Part shown: piece by piece, positions 8,850 to 19,103 of the stretch
Layout of the letters: every line of letters starts with the position of its first letter
Numbering within the stretch: position 1 is the first letter of the stretch
NCBI GenBank assembly: GCA_022823765.1
Contig: JAJEHK010000128.1
Span: 1-35,890, forward strand
Direction: 5' to 3'
From: Alphaproteobacteria bacterium
GTDB taxonomy: Bacteria > Pseudomonadota > Alphaproteobacteria > SP197
Length of the DNA: 35,890 bases
Position numbers and translations under genes: made by a program
The notes under the pieces: generated by a model
The model's database searches: none
Told to the model about the DNA's origin: nothing
What the model saw: the letters and a program-made list of their open reading frames with translations, nothing else

Positions 8850-11408
8850 ATGGACACCTACGACTTCCACGAGGCCGAAACCCGCTGGAGACAGGTCTGG
8901 GAGGAACGAGAGACTTTTGTCGCCGTCGAGGATGACGCGCGACCGAAGGCCTATGTCCTCGAGATGTTTCCCTACCCCAGTGGCCGCATTCACATGGGGC
9001 ATGTGCGCAACTACGCCATGGGGGACCTCGTCGCCCGCTACAAGCGGGCCCGGGGATTCAATGTCCTGCACCCCATGGGCTGGGACGCCTTCGGTCTTCC
9101 GGCAGAGAATGCCGCCATGGAGAAAGGGGTCCACCCTCGCGAATGGACCCTGGCCAACATCGCCACCATGCGCCGGCAGCTGCAGTCCATGGGACTGTCG
9201 CTGGACTGGTCGCGCGAAATCACCACGTGTCTCCCCGAGTACTACCGGCACCAGCAGGAACTCTTTCTCGACTTCCTCGAAGCCGGACTCGTCGACCGCC
9301 GGGACACCATGGTCAACTGGGATCCGGTCGATCTCACCGTTCTCGCCAACGAACAGGTGATCGACGGCAGGGGATGGCGATCCGGAGCCCTCATCGAAAA
9401 GCGGCGTCTCAACCAGTGGGTGCTGAAAATCACGGAGTTTGCCGACGAGTTGACGGATGCCCTGGAGGGACTGGAACGCTGGCCGGACAAGGTCCGCATC
9501 ATGCAGTCCAACTGGATCGGCCGCTCCGAGGGCCTGAAAATGCTGTTCCCGGTCAAGGGACACGCCGACACGCTCGAGGTCTTCACGACCCGTCATGACA
9601 CCATCTTCGGCGCCAGCTTCATGGCCATTTCCCCGGAACACCCGTGGAATGCGGACCTTGTCCGCACGGTGCCCGGACTGGACGACTTCATCGAGGAATG
9701 CCGGCGCACGTCCACCGGCGAGGAAGCCATAGAACGAGCTGACAAGAAGGGCATCGACACCGGACTCGTCGCGATCCACCCCTTCGACGGCCGGGAACTT
9801 CCCGTCTTCGTCGCAAATTTCGTGCTGATGGACTATGGATCCGGGGCAATATTCGGATGTCCCGCCCATGACCAGCGCGATCTCGAGTTTGCCAATGCCT
9901 ATGGCCTCGACGTGCTTCCCGTGGTCGTGCCGCGGGAGAGCGACGCAGCCGGTTTCCAGGTCACGTCCGAGGCTTTCATGGGCGATGGCGTGCTCGCCAA
10001 CTCGGCCTTTCTCGATGGCCTTTCGGTCGCCGAAGCCAAGGAGGCGGTTGCCTCGAGAATGGAGGCGGATGGCACCGGACGCCGCGAGATCAACTACAGG
10101 CTGCGGGACTGGGGCGTGTCGCGCCAGCGTTACTGGGGTTGTCCCATTCCGGTGGTTCACTGTCCCGATTGCGGAATCGTCCCGGTACCGAAGAACGACC
10201 TTCCCGTCCGGCTTCCCGACGACATCGATCCCGGGCGCCCGGGCAATCCGCTTGATCATCATCCCACGTGGAAACACGTCGCCTGCCCGCAATGCCACGC
10301 GCAGGCGCTGCGCGACACCGACACTCTCGATACCTTCGTCGATTCGAGCTGGTATTATCTGCGTTTCTGTTCGCCCCATGCCGTGACACCGGCCACACGC
10401 GATGCAATCGACTACTGGATGCCGGTCGACCAGTACATCGGCGGTATCGAACATGCCGTGCTGCATCTCCTCTACTCGCGCTTCTTCACGCGTGCTCTCA
10501 GGCGCTGCGGCTACCTCGACTTTGATGAGCCTTTCGCCGGTCTCTTCACGCAAGGCATGGTGGGACACGAGACCTACCGACTGACCGACGGCTCGTATCT
10601 CGAACCGCGGGAGGTCATCAGGGATGATGACGGTGGTGTGCGCTCCCGCGAGACAGGCGAGGCCGTTACCGTCGGACGCTCGGAGAAAATGTCCAAGTCC
10701 CGCAAGAACGTGGTTGATCCGGAGAGCATCATCCAGGACTACGGAGCCGATACGGCCCGCTGGTTCATGTTGTCGGATTCGCCTCCCGACCGTGGCCTTG
10801 AATGGACCGACAGCGGTATCGCCGGAGCCCACCGGTTCGTCCAGCGCATTGCCCGCATGACGAGCGAGATGCTGGACCTGCTGCCTCCACCGGGAACATC
10901 CGTGCCGAAGGTCGAGGGAGAGACCCTCGAACTGCGCCGTGTCGTCCACAGGACAATCGCCGGCATTACCGCGGATATCGAGAAGTTTCACTTCAACCGG
11001 GCGGTGGCGCGCATTCACGAGCTCGCCAACGCCATCGCCGGTGTCCAGGCGGCACAGCCGGGGGCTCCGGAGGCGTTGCGCGAGGCCATCGAGATGCTGG
11101 TGCGCCTGATCGGACCAATGATGCCGCACCTGGCCGAGGAGATGTGGAATCGCCTCGGTCACGAGACCCTGATCGCCGACACGCCATGGCCCGAGGCCGA
11201 CCCGGTTCTCGCCACCACGGAAACAGTGACCATTCCCGTCCAGGTCAACGGCAGGCTGAGAGCGCGGCTCGACATGCCCCGGGATGCGGCCAATGACAAT
11301 GTCGAATCGGCAGCGCTTGGCGAGGACAACGTCAGGCGGGCCATTGGCGACCGGCCCATCCGCAAGGTGATCGTGGTCCCCAACCGCGTCGTCAACATCG
11401 TGGTCTGA
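8850..11408 (+). CDS. leuS: Leucyl-tRNA synthetase
   Basis: An 852-residue class I aminoacyl-tRNA synthetase that charges tRNA-Leu. The HIGH motif appears as HMGH at residues 48–51 and KMSKS at 613–617. The CP1 editing domain (about 220–410) carries the [20 protein letters not shown] segment. [19 protein letters not shown] leads into the zinc-type insert with Cys pairs, and the C-terminal domain has [18 protein letters not shown]. The ATG at 8850 ([10 protein letters not shown]) matches the usual start for the family; the open frame upstream is not conserved. It follows the DUF3576 gene by 35 bases and is followed by lptE after 4 bases. A long open frame on the opposite strand is a shadow. 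Confidence 0.97.
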   Translation: MDTYDFHEAETRWRQVWEERETFVAVEDDARPKAYVLEMFPYPSGRIHMGHVRNYAMGDLVARYKRARGFNVLHPMGWDAFGLPAENAAMEKGVHPREWTLANIATMRRQLQSMGLSLDWSREITTCLPEYYRHQQELFLDFLEAGLVDRRDTMVNWDPVDLTVLANEQVIDGRGWRSGALIEKRRLNQWVLKITEFADELTDALEGLERWPDKVRIMQSNWIGRSEGLKMLFPVKGHADTLEVFTTRHDTIFGASFMAISPEHPWNADLVRTVPGLDDFIEECRRTSTGEEAIERADKKGIDTGLVAIHPFDGRELPVFVANFVLMDYGSGAIFGCPAHDQRDLEFANAYGLDVLPVVVPRESDAAGFQVTSEAFMGDGVLANSAFLDGLSVAEAKEAVASRMEADGTGRREINYRLRDWGVSRQRYWGCPIPVVHCPDCGIVPVPKNDLPVRLPDDIDPGRPGNPLDHHPTWKHVACPQCHAQALRDTDTLDTFVDSSWYYLRFCSPHAVTPATRDAIDYWMPVDQYIGGIEHAVLHLLYSRFFTRALRRCGYLDFDEPFAGLFTQGMVGHETYRLTDGSYLEPREVIRDDDGGVRSRETGEAVTVGRSEKMSKSRKNVVDPESIIQDYGADTARWFMLSDSPPDRGLEWTDSGIAGAHRFVQRIARMTSEMLDLLPPPGTSVPKVEGETLELRRVVHRTIAGITADIEKFHFNRAVARIHELANAIAGVQAAQPGAPEALREAIEMLVRLIGPMMPHLAEEMWNRLGHETLIADTPWPEADPVLATTETVTIPVQVNGRLRARLDMPRDAANDNVESAALGEDNVRRAIGDRPIRKVIVVPNRVVNIVV

Positions 11409-11412
11409 CAGC

Positions 11413-11949
11413 ATGAATCACTCGCGCCGCAGATTTCTCGCGTACTTGCCGGTGGCGGCCCTCATCCCGGCCTGTGGCTTCGAGCCACTCCTGGCCGAAC
11501 GCGAGAACTCGCCATCGATTCAGGCGATGCTGGCGGCGATCCAGGTCAATCGCATCGGTGATGGCCGGAGTCGCCGTCTCGGCCAGGTCATGCGCAACGA
11601 ACTCATCGACCGGTTCTCCGCGGGCAGCGGCCTGCAGCCCCCGCGCTTCGTTCTCGATGTCAGCTTCACCCGGCACTTCACGCCTCTGATCATCGAGAGT
11701 TCCAACACCGTGACCCGTTCCAACCTTGTCATGACGGCGGCGTTCACGCTGCGGGATATCGAGAGCGGAGAGGTGCTCTACCAGTCGACGGCACGGTCCA
11801 CCGGAAGTCACGATGTCGTCGTCTCGGAGTACTCCTCCCAGGTGGCGCGGCAGGATACGGCCCGCAAGGCGGCGAGAGACCTTGCCAACACCATCGCCTA
11901 TCTCCTGTCATTCCACTTCCACCGTGAGTACGATGCTGCCGAATCCTGA
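11413..11949 (+). CDS. lptE: LPS-assembly lipoprotein LptE
   Basis: A 178-residue lipoprotein. A basic n-region (NHSRRR) is followed by the hydrophobic core FLAYLPVAALIPAC and a lipobox Cys at residue 21, then GFEPLL, the usual CGF(E/R)PLY-like start of mature LptE. Internal segments such as QVMRNELIDRF and LVMTAAFTLRDIESGEVLY fit the family. LptE plugs the LptD barrel that inserts lipopolysaccharide in the outer leaflet, so this implies a normal LPS outer membrane. It begins 4 bases after leuS with no clear ribosome site, which suggests coupled translation. Order leuS–lptE–holA supports the call. Confidence 0.88.
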   Translation: MNHSRRRFLAYLPVAALIPACGFEPLLAERENSPSIQAMLAAIQVNRIGDGRSRRLGQVMRNELIDRFSAGSGLQPPRFVLDVSFTRHFTPLIIESSNTVTRSNLVMTAAFTLRDIESGEVLYQSTARSTGSHDVVVSEYSSQVARQDTARKAARDLANTIAYLLSFHFHREYDAAES

Positions 11950-12011
11950 TTCATGATCGACGTGCTGTGGTCCTCACCGCTCGCGATTCGTCGGTGCCGG
12001 ACACCTCAACC

Positions 12012-13049
12012 ATGGTGAAGATTCCGGTACGGGAGATCGACAGTTTCTGCCGTGCTCCAGGCAATGCCATCCGGGCGGTTCTGATCTATGGAGCAGACCA
12101 GGGCCTTGTCAGGGAACGCAGCAATCTCCTGCTCGGCGGCGTGGTTGATGATCCGCGTGACCCATTCAGGGTCTGCGACCTTGCCGCAGATGAAGTGGCA
12201 AGGGATCCGGCTCGACTCATGGAAGAAGCGGTGTCGCTCTCCATGACCGGTGGGCGCAGGGTCGTCAGGGTACGCGGCGCGGCGGACGGGGTCGCGGCGA
12301 CCATGGCAGAAGTCCTGACACTGCCGACAGGCGACACCCTGATCCTGGTCGAAGCCGGCGAACTCGCCGCCCGCTCGAAACTGCGCACGGCCTTCGAGAA
12401 AGCGAAGGATGCCGCCGCCCTGGCGTGCTATCGCGACGAAGGACCGATGCTCGGGGAGGTGATCGCGGATGAACTCTCCAGGCAGGGCATCACCGCCGAC
12501 GGCGATGCAAGGCGTCTTCTCGAATCCTGTCTTGGCGGCGACCGCATGCAGACCCGCAACGAGATTGCCAAGCTCGCCCTCTACGTCGGGCCTGGCCAGA
12601 AGGCAACGACAAGGGATGTCGAGAACGCGGTAGCGGACAGTTCCTTTCTCTCCCTGGACCGCATCGCCCAAAACGTGTCGTCCGGTAACCTTGAAGACCT
12701 TGACCGCAGTCTCGAGAGGGCGCTGGCCAACCGGGAGGCGCCTGCCGCCATCCTTGCCGCGGTGCGCCGCCATCTGACCCAGCTTGAACTTGTCCTCGGG
12801 CTGAAGGAGCGAGGCGTCAATGAGGCCCAGGCCATGAAGTCGGCGGGCGTGCGCCATTACCGAGCCGAGAATGCCCTGAAGTCCGCTGGCCGACGGTGGA
12901 ATGCACCTCTCGTCCACCGCGCCCGCGACTACCTCTTCGATGCCGAGGCACAATGCCGCATGACCGGCATGCCCGACACCACCATTTGCCGGCGGACGCT
13001 GTTCGACATCGCCAGAACGGCGGCCGGCAACACATCACGGGGACGCTGA
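12012..13049 (+). CDS. holA: DNA polymerase III subunit delta
   Basis: A 345-residue clamp-loader subunit that opens the beta sliding clamp. The N-terminus MVKIPVREIDSFCRAPGNAI followed by RAVLIYGADQGLVRERS is the usual alphaproteobacterial form, which decides the ATG at 12012 over an upstream GTG frame. Later segments include GDTLILVEAGEL, ALACYRDEGPMLGEVIADEL and, in the C-terminal domain, ILAAVRRHLTQLELVLGLKERG and NAPLVHRARDYLFDAEAQCR. The gene is third in the DUF3576–leuS–lptE–holA run. Its TGA overlaps the ATG of the following peptidase gene. Confidence 0.92.
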   Translation: MVKIPVREIDSFCRAPGNAIRAVLIYGADQGLVRERSNLLLGGVVDDPRDPFRVCDLAADEVARDPARLMEEAVSLSMTGGRRVVRVRGAADGVAATMAEVLTLPTGDTLILVEAGELAARSKLRTAFEKAKDAAALACYRDEGPMLGEVIADELSRQGITADGDARRLLESCLGGDRMQTRNEIAKLALYVGPGQKATTRDVENAVADSSFLSLDRIAQNVSSGNLEDLDRSLERALANREAPAAILAAVRRHLTQLELVLGLKERGVNEAQAMKSAGVRHYRAENALKSAGRRWNAPLVHRARDYLFDAEAQCRMTGMPDTTICRRTLFDIARTAAGNTSRGR

Positions 13050-14305
13050 TGGCCGATCTCAAGCAGCAACTTCTCGACTGGATCGAGGAAGACCGCCGGA
13101 CGCTGGAGGGATTCTTCAGCGACTTCGTTGCCACGCCGACGCCCAATCCGCCCGGCGACACACGCAAGGCGGTGGCGCACATCCGCCGGTTTCTGGACGA
13201 ACACGGCCTGGCGCATCGGGTGATCGACCCGGAGCCGATGTTTCCGAATGTCGTCGCCAGTTTCGACGGCTCCGGCGAAGGGCGCCACCTTGTACTCAAC
13301 GGTCACATTGACGTGTTTCCTGCCACACCCGAACCGTGGACCCACGGGTCACCGTGGTCGGGCGCCATCGAGGACGGCGCCCTGTGGGGCCGGGGTTCCG
13401 CAGACATGAAGTGCGGAACGTCCGCGTCGATCTTCACCTACATGTACCTCTCCAGGCTCCGCGAGCATCTCAACGGCCGCCTCACCCTGACGTGCGTCTC
13501 CGACGAGGAGACATTCGGTCCCTGGGGTGCACGCTACCTGATGGAACATCATCCGGAAGTCCACGGCGACTGTTGTCTCAATGGCGAGCCATCGAGCCCC
13601 TACTCCATCCGCTTTGCCGAGAAGGGACCGTGGTGGGTGACGTTCCATGTCACAACCAAGGGCGCCCATGGCGCCTACACCCATGCCGGTGACAGTGCCA
13701 GCCTGGTGGCGATGGACTTCTGCCGGGATCTCCAGACGTCGGTCGACGCCATTCATGTCGATCCTCCCCACAACATCGGCCGTGCCATCGAGGAGGCGCG
13801 CGACACCCTCGACCGGGCCATGGGAGCGGGAGCCCACGCCATCATCCAGAAGGTTACGTGCAACATCGGCGTCATCGAGTCCGGACTCAAGGTCAACGTG
13901 ATTCCCGGCTCGGCGACGATCGAGGCCGACTTTCGCCTGCCTGTCGGCTGCGACAGGGAGACCGTTCAGCGTGTCGTGGAAGAAGTCCTGGCGCGCTGGC
14001 CCCAGGTCACGATGGAGGAACAGAACTACATGGGTCCCTCATGGTGCGATCCCCATGGAGCGATGGTCGGCATTCTCCAGGACAACGTCGAGGCCCTGGT
14101 GGGGTACCGGCCTCAACCCGTCGTCAGTCTCGGCGGAACCGATGCGAGGCTGTGGCGCTACCGGGGTATCGATGCCTACGTCTACGGTCCCTTCCCCACC
14201 GGCATGGGCCAGCGTGACGAACACGTTCCCCTCGATGACTTCTTCCATGTCATACGCAGCCACGCCCTCTCCGCCTTCGACTACCTCAACGGCGCGCGTT
14301 CGTGA
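13049..14305 (+). CDS. M20 family metallopeptidase (ArgE/DapE/CPG2-like)
   Basis: A 418-residue zinc amidohydrolase of the ArgE/DapE/carboxypeptidase G2 family. Metal and catalytic residues are in place: LNGHIDVFPA (His, Asp), WGRGSADMKCG (bridging Asp), DEETFG (general base Glu and ligand Glu), LNGEPSS, and the last ligand His in RDEHVPLDDF. A dimerisation domain lies at about residues 190–300. The start is the ATG at 13049, which overlaps the holA stop as TGATG; the frame open farther upstream lies inside holA. The substrate is unknown; it could be an N-acyl amino acid or small peptide. Its link to the holA operon is not the usual order, so it may be a local insertion. It converges with the aminotransferase gene, leaving only 6 bases between stops. 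Confidence 0.85.
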   Translation: MADLKQQLLDWIEEDRRTLEGFFSDFVATPTPNPPGDTRKAVAHIRRFLDEHGLAHRVIDPEPMFPNVVASFDGSGEGRHLVLNGHIDVFPATPEPWTHGSPWSGAIEDGALWGRGSADMKCGTSASIFTYMYLSRLREHLNGRLTLTCVSDEETFGPWGARYLMEHHPEVHGDCCLNGEPSSPYSIRFAEKGPWWVTFHVTTKGAHGAYTHAGDSASLVAMDFCRDLQTSVDAIHVDPPHNIGRAIEEARDTLDRAMGAGAHAIIQKVTCNIGVIESGLKVNVIPGSATIEADFRLPVGCDRETVQRVVEEVLARWPQVTMEEQNYMGPSWCDPHGAMVGILQDNVEALVGYRPQPVVSLGGTDARLWRYRGIDAYVYGPFPTGMGQRDEHVPLDDFFHVIRSHALSAFDYLNGARS

Positions 14306-14311
14306 CCCGCT

Positions 14312-15637
14312 TCAATCCATGGCAAAGAGGTGGCTGTGCTCACCGAGAACGTCCCCGAAGGCCTCGCAGAAGGCCTCAAGGTCGCCGTCGGTCATGGGCA
14401 GGCACATCAGCAGTGAATTGCGCCACGTCATGCGCTGACCCCGGGCAAGGAGTTCGTGGAAGAGGAGTTGCGACTTGAGATCGTCTTCGCTTGCGGCGTC
14501 GGGCTCGTCCCTCAACGGTCCTTCACAGCAATGGATCTGCATGATGGAGCCAAGGCCGGTCACCACCATGGGCAGACGATGGCGAGCGATGATGGCGTTC
14601 AGGTTCTCGCGGAACGAATCGCCCCGGGCATTGAACGTCACGGCGACGTCAGGCGTGTAGATTCTCGTCATTGCCGTCGCCCCGGCGGCGTGGGTGATGA
14701 CGTTGTTGTTGAAAGTGCCGGCATGGGCCACCGCCTTCGGCGACCGCGGATCGAAACGCGCCATGATGTCGGCGCGGCCACCAAAGGCGCCAAATGCGGC
14801 GCCACCGCCGATGTACTTGCCCAGGGTTGTCATGTCGGGCGTCACGCCGAGGACTTCCTGGAGCCCGCCGCCCGAGAGCCGGCTTGTCACGACCTCGTCA
14901 AAGATGAGGATGATGCCGTGACGGCTGGTGACATCCCGCAAGGCCGCAAGAAAGTCCCTGTCTGCCGGGATCATGCCGCCCGAACCCTGCATCGGCTCGA
15001 TGACGACACAGGCAAGCTCATCGGCATGGCGTTCGACAAGATCGACGGTCGCGTCCGTATTGTTGAAGGGCGCCATGACATAGTCGAAGGGAGCGTTGAT
15101 GGGGGACCCACCGTGACCGAAGAGGAAGACACCGCCATGGTATGCGCCCTCGAACACCATCACCTTCGACCGCCCGGAGACCACCCGGGATATGCTGATG
15201 GCCATCAAGTTGGCCTCGGTGCCCGAGTTGGTGAACCGGATCCTGTCGATGGAAGGAAAGCGCTTGACGAGTTCGGCGGCCAGAATGCGCTCGTAGCGGT
15301 TGGGACCGCCGAGCACCCATCCGTCCGAGACCGCACGTCCTATGGCGGCGGCAATGTCGGCATTGGAATGACCGAAGAGTCCGGCGCCGAACTCGCCGAC
15401 AAAGTTCGTGTATCTGTTGTGGTCGATGTCCTCGACATACTGGCCTTCACCTCTGGCGATGGTCAGTGGGAAGGGAGGATGGAAAATCACCGTGCGGGTG
15501 TTGCCTCCCGGCATGTAGTCCGCGGCCTTCAGGTCCTCTTCCCTGCTTCGCGGATTGAGCGCCGTGTACCTGGAAAACGAGTCTGCAACCGCCTTTTCGA
15601 GATCGGCCTTCCGGGCCGTGTTTCTGCGTGTCGCCAT
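14312..15637 (-). CDS. Class III aminotransferase, glutamate-1-semialdehyde aminomutase-like
   Basis: A 441-residue PLP enzyme. FTNSGTEANLMAI marks the phosphate-binding turn, FDEVVTSRLSGGG gives the Asp that holds the PLP nitrogen, and TLGKYIGGG gives the Schiff-base Lys at residue 274. YHGG and HAGTFNNNV are also typical. It resembles glutamate-1-semialdehyde 2,1-aminomutase but its setting among catabolic genes rather than haem genes makes a catabolic aminotransferase or mutase more likely than HemL itself; substrate unknown. The ATG at 15637 is preceded by GGAGGGGGAG, part of which can fold into a hairpin (15648–15665). A degraded copy of this gene's first about 38 codons and leader lies at 19104–19250. 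Confidence 0.85.
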   Translation of the reverse strand: MATRRNTARKADLEKAVADSFSRYTALNPRSREEDLKAADYMPGGNTRTVIFHPPFPLTIARGEGQYVEDIDHNRYTNFVGEFGAGLFGHSNADIAAAIGRAVSDGWVLGGPNRYERILAAELVKRFPSIDRIRFTNSGTEANLMAISISRVVSGRSKVMVFEGAYHGGVFLFGHGGSPINAPFDYVMAPFNNTDATVDLVERHADELACVVIEPMQGSGGMIPADRDFLAALRDVTSRHGIILIFDEVVTSRLSGGGLQEVLGVTPDMTTLGKYIGGGAAFGAFGGRADIMARFDPRSPKAVAHAGTFNNNVITHAAGATAMTRIYTPDVAVTFNARGDSFRENLNAIIARHRLPMVVTGLGSIMQIHCCEGPLRDEPDAASEDDLKSQLLFHELLARGQRMTWRNSLLMCLPMTDGDLEAFCEAFGDVLGEHSHLFAMD

Positions 15638-15987
15638 GATGTCTCCCCCTCCGGACCTGCGGAGGCTAACCCGAGTGGACCAGGCGGGGCAAAGGGCCGC
15701 CCGGCAGAATTCCGGAAGCACTCCGGCGGACGAGACAGTCCCGGCGATTCCCGTGCGTCAATCCATCATCGGAACCCGCAGGGCGGGACGCCCTACATTC
15801 TGCCAGCGGGTTATCATGGCCGTGGGCGAGAGCCAAGAAGCCGTTCCGCACAGAACTGATCGCAACGTCGATGTCAGCGACAGGGACGCACTCTGCCATG
15901 TGATCGGCCGGACGTGATGGCGGTCGGCACGAAACTCCTGACTTCTATCCATCGGGTCGAGAGCGGGTGGTAGAATGAGGCAGCGCG
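15638..15987. other. 350-base stretch without a recognised gene
   Basis: Between the start of the aminotransferase gene and the 3' end of the interrupted sulfatase. Apart from the leader hairpin at 15648–15665 I see nothing I can name. Short open frames exist on both strands (for example minus 15666–15899 and 15758–15952), but none has a ribosome site or a familiar motif. It may hold the promoter of the aminotransferase gene and decayed coding sequence. Confidence 0.5.
15648..15665 (-). promoter_or_regulatory. Hairpin covering the Shine-Dalgarno site of the aminotransferase gene
   Basis: On the minus strand CCTCCG (15665–15660) can pair with CGGAGG (15653–15648) around a 6-base loop, a perfect 6-bp GC-rich stem that would cover GGAGG 10 bases before the ATG at 15637. 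A second purine-rich stretch (GGGGAG) just downstream stays single-stranded, so sequestration would be partial. Function is inference. Confidence 0.3.
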
Positions 15988-17634
15988 TCAGTCGCGGGAA
16001 TTGCGCGCGGCCTCATAGGCTGTTCTTTTCCTCTTTTCGTGGTCCAGTTCTGCCTCGTCCCAGTAGCCGATCACGAAGCCCTGCATGGCGCATTCGTCGT
16101 AGTGCCGCATCCGGTCGCCATAGTCTTCGAGCACGTCCAGAGGCGTGCATATGTTGCTGCGCGGGTTGCGAGCCCAGCGAAACAGGCATTCATGAAGCTG
16201 CTCCAGCACTCCGCGGTGTTCAGGGCTGGTCGCCAGGTCATGCACCTCGTCCGGGTCCGCCTCCCTGTCGAAGAGCAGGGGCGGCGCGTGTTCGAACTGC
16301 ATCAATTTCCAACGCCTGTCGGCGACCATTCTGGCCATGCTGGTCGCGATTGGATGACCGAGCCCCCAGCCGGCCCGGTCCTCGGCGTAGTGATACTCCG
16401 AGAAGACATGATTGCGCCCCGACCCGCCGCGTCCTTCGATGAGCGGCAGAAGACTGCACCCTTCAAGCACGTGCTCCCTGGGCGCCGCCCCGTAGAAATC
16501 CAGCAACGTAGGCGCGATATCGATCATCTCGACCAGCGCATGAGAGACTTTTCCCCGGGTACCGTCCGCTGCGGACCGCGGGTCGCGAACTATCAAGGGC
16601 ACGCGCACCGAAGGGTCGTGAAACAACTGCTTCTCACCCATCCAGTGGTCGCCCAGATAGTCGCCGTGATCCGACGTGAAGACGATCATGGTCGTCTGGT
16701 AACGACCGGAATCCTTGAGATATCGAACGATGCGCCCGATCTGGTCGTCGACTTCAGCAATCAGGCCCATGTAGGTCGGGATGACCGTCTTGCGGACCTA
16801 CTCCCGGGAAAATGCCAGCGCGTAGCGTTCCGCGCGGAACGCCGCCAGCACCGGGTGCCGATGGGTGCGTTCCCGTTCGGTGCGCACGGCGGGAATCACG
16901 TCCTCGGCACCGTACATGGCGTGATAGGGGGCAGGAGCGATGTAGGGCCAGTGTGGCTTGATGTAGCTGAGATGGCATACCCAGGGGCGCTCATCCTCCA
17001 CATCAGCCAGGAAATCCAGCGCCCGGTCGGTCAGATAGGCGCTTTCGGAGAGGTGGGCGGGGACCCGGGCCGGCTTTCGGGCATGTCGCAGAAACCAGCC
17101 GCTGACGGTTTCGCCGTTGTCATCCTGAGCCGAGTTGGCAAAGGCCTCCCAGGGATTGTCGGCCTCAAGCCCATGGGCCCGCAGATGAGCAAAGTACTCG
17201 ATGTCCGGGTCAGCCGGCTCCGGGTGCACGCCCTCGTCTCTCACAAGGGGACGAAAGCCGCATTCAGCGCTGCGCACGCCTGTCAGACTGTCGACGGCGA
17301 TCCCGAGCCGTCGCATTCCTTCCGTGTCGGCATTCATGTGCGTCTTGCCGAGCAAGACCGCGTCGACACCAATCTCGTCGAGATGATCGCCCAGGGTCGG
17401 TTCGCCCACGCGCAGTGGCGATGCGTTGGTCGTCGAGCCGTGCGAACGCACATAGCGTCCGGTATAGGCGCTCATGCGCGAGGGTCCGCAAATGGGCGAC
17501 TGAACGTAAGCCTGTGAAAACAGGACGCCGTCGGCTGCCAGAGCGTCAATATTCGGGGTTCTGATGCGGGGATGGCCCGTGCAGCCCAGATAGTCATGAC
17601 GCAACTGGTCGCACATGATCCAAAGGACGTTCAT
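15988..17634 (-). pseudogene. Type I (formylglycine) sulfatase/phosphonate monoester hydrolase-like, interrupted by an amber codon
   Basis: Two halves in the same frame make one sulfatase of about 547 residues, split by a single TAG at 16800–16798 (codon 279). The N-terminal half starts MNVLWIMCDQLRHDYLG with the metal-binding Asp, and has PICGPSRMSAYTGRY, in which Cys49 of CGPSR is the residue converted to formylglycine in CxPxR sulfatases. The C-terminal half resumes at once with VRKTVIPTYMGLIAEVDDQIG and then TSDHGDYLGDHWMGEKQLF with further metal ligands. No bases are gained or lost at the break. GGAAGAGAGA precedes the ATG. The family hydrolyses sulfate, phosphonate or phosphate monoesters. 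A GAG-to-TAG change would explain the stop. Without suppression the enzyme would lack half its active site; a sequencing error is the other explanation. Confidence 0.85.
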
Positions 17635-17906
17635 TCTCTCTTCCGCGCCACTTCTCGATCAGCGGAGGTGACGGTATCACAACCTGTCGCAGGTTGCGGG
17701 TGGCGACCATGGACGCCTGACGGGCACTTCGATGCGCTGACATCCGCGACAGTCACGTCGCCGAAGCCCTGATCACCTGAACTCGAGTGCCGATGAGGCC
17801 GGATTGCGGCATCGGCCGTGAGGGTTGGTGCCTCCTGGAGCGCGGATCGGGAGGGCCTTGGCGAATTCGGGCGGATGACGGGGCTCACCCCGGGGGCCTG
17901 ATTCGA

Positions 17907-19022
17907 TCAGCGGTATTCGGCCACCGGAGCGCCGAGAATGTCCATGAAGGGTTCCACGCCCAGACCCGGTTCGCCGGAGGCGCGCATCACGGTGCCCGCC
18001 ACGCCGCGGTCTTCGCGGACAAGGCCTCGCCCCGTCTCGATCGTGTTCATGTTCGTGCAGTCCCAGGCGTGGATCATCAAATGCGGCGGCGTGCTGTGCG
18101 CGAGGTGCATGGTCGACGCGGCGTTGAACTCGCTGCCCGCGGTGTCCTGGATGTACACGGGAATCCCCAACGTGACGCACAGGTCGCGCATCTGGCGCGA
18201 TCGAGTCAGGCCTCCGATGCGCCCGATCTTGAGGTTGAGCTGATCGATCGCCCGGTCCGCATGCGCGCGCAGAAGATCCTGGACCGTGTGCACGCATTCG
18301 TCGAGGCTGACGGGGTGGTCGATGGCGTGCTTGACCGCACGGCACTCCTCGTAGGTCCTGCAGGGCTGTTCGAAGATGCAGGCGACGTCACCGGCGCGCT
18401 TCGAAATCAGGATGGCCTGATCGACACGCCAGCCCTCGTTGACGTCGACCTTCAGGCGGTCGTGGGGCCGCATTGCCGCGCCGATGGCCTGGATCATGGC
18501 AAGATCGGTCGCGGTATCCCCGCTGGCCTTGAACTCGAACTGTTCTGCGCCCGCCTCCTGGAGCAACGGCATCAGATGCGGCACGTCGTCGATCTGGTGG
18601 AGCGCGAAGAAGCCGCCCACGTTGTTGCTTTCGATCAGGCGTCCGCCCAGGAGGTCGCACAGGGGGCGCCCGGCCACGCGTGCGGCAATGTCCCAGCACG
18701 CGATGTCGAGAGCGGTCTTGGCGTAGCCATGGCCGTAGAGAGCCTCGTCCATTGCCCGGTTCACCGCCAGGAGGCCAACCGGATCGACGCCGATGAGAGC
18801 GGGACCGAGAAGACCGAGCGAGGCCCGCACGCCGCCGGCAAACGCCGGAACGTAATTCGGCCCGAAGGGGCAGGCTTCGCCCCAGCCGCTCACACCCTCA
18901 TCGGTGTCGACCCTGACGATGGTGCTGTCGAGCGTGCGCCACACCCGCCCTCCGGACTGGCGAAAGCCGCCGTCGCGAACTGGCAGGTCCACCTGGTACA
19001 CGGTAATGCCGCTGATCCTCAT
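17907..19022 (-). CDS. Enolase-superfamily (mandelate racemase/muconate lactonizing) protein
   Basis: A 371-residue barrel enzyme. The capping domain begins MRISGITVYQVDLPVRDGGF. The barrel has FEFKASGD (candidate catalytic Lys), LKVDVNEGW (first metal Asp), IFEQPC (Glu), SLDECV (Asp), QLNLKIGRIGGLT (second Lys) and IQDTAGSEFNAASTMHLA. The presence of both Lys positions points to the MLE-type subgroup, which abstracts a proton next to a carboxylate (dehydratases, racemases, epimerases). The look is closest, from memory, to hydroxyproline/hydroxyproline-betaine epimerases or dehydratases; this is a weak inference helped by the demethylase-like flavoprotein at 21174. GAGGAGAGGG lies just before the ATG at 19022; the longer open frame upstream is the duplicated aminotransferase fragment. 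Confidence 0.8.
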   Translation of the reverse strand: MRISGITVYQVDLPVRDGGFRQSGGRVWRTLDSTIVRVDTDEGVSGWGEACPFGPNYVPAFAGGVRASLGLLGPALIGVDPVGLLAVNRAMDEALYGHGYAKTALDIACWDIAARVAGRPLCDLLGGRLIESNNVGGFFALHQIDDVPHLMPLLQEAGAEQFEFKASGDTATDLAMIQAIGAAMRPHDRLKVDVNEGWRVDQAILISKRAGDVACIFEQPCRTYEECRAVKHAIDHPVSLDECVHTVQDLLRAHADRAIDQLNLKIGRIGGLTRSRQMRDLCVTLGIPVYIQDTAGSEFNAASTMHLAHSTPPHLMIHAWDCTNMNTIETGRGLVREDRGVAGTVMRASGEPGLGVEPFMDILGAPVAEYR

Positions 19023-19103
19023 CACCCTCTCCTCAACCGCCCAGGCGTATCGGGGAACTGCGCCCCACCCCTGACCGCACTCTTCATCAGGAAGGAATGA
19101 TCG

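Noticed and set aside
15666-15952. Short minus-strand open frames in the spacer before the aminotransferase gene
   Set aside because: No ribosome site, no motif, and overlapping frames compete; perhaps remnants, but I cannot identify a parent gene.
16798-16800. Pyrrolysine at the sulfatase TAG
   Set aside because: No pyl genes in view, and alphaproteobacteria are not known for this; the position is usually an ordinary residue such as Glu or Asp.
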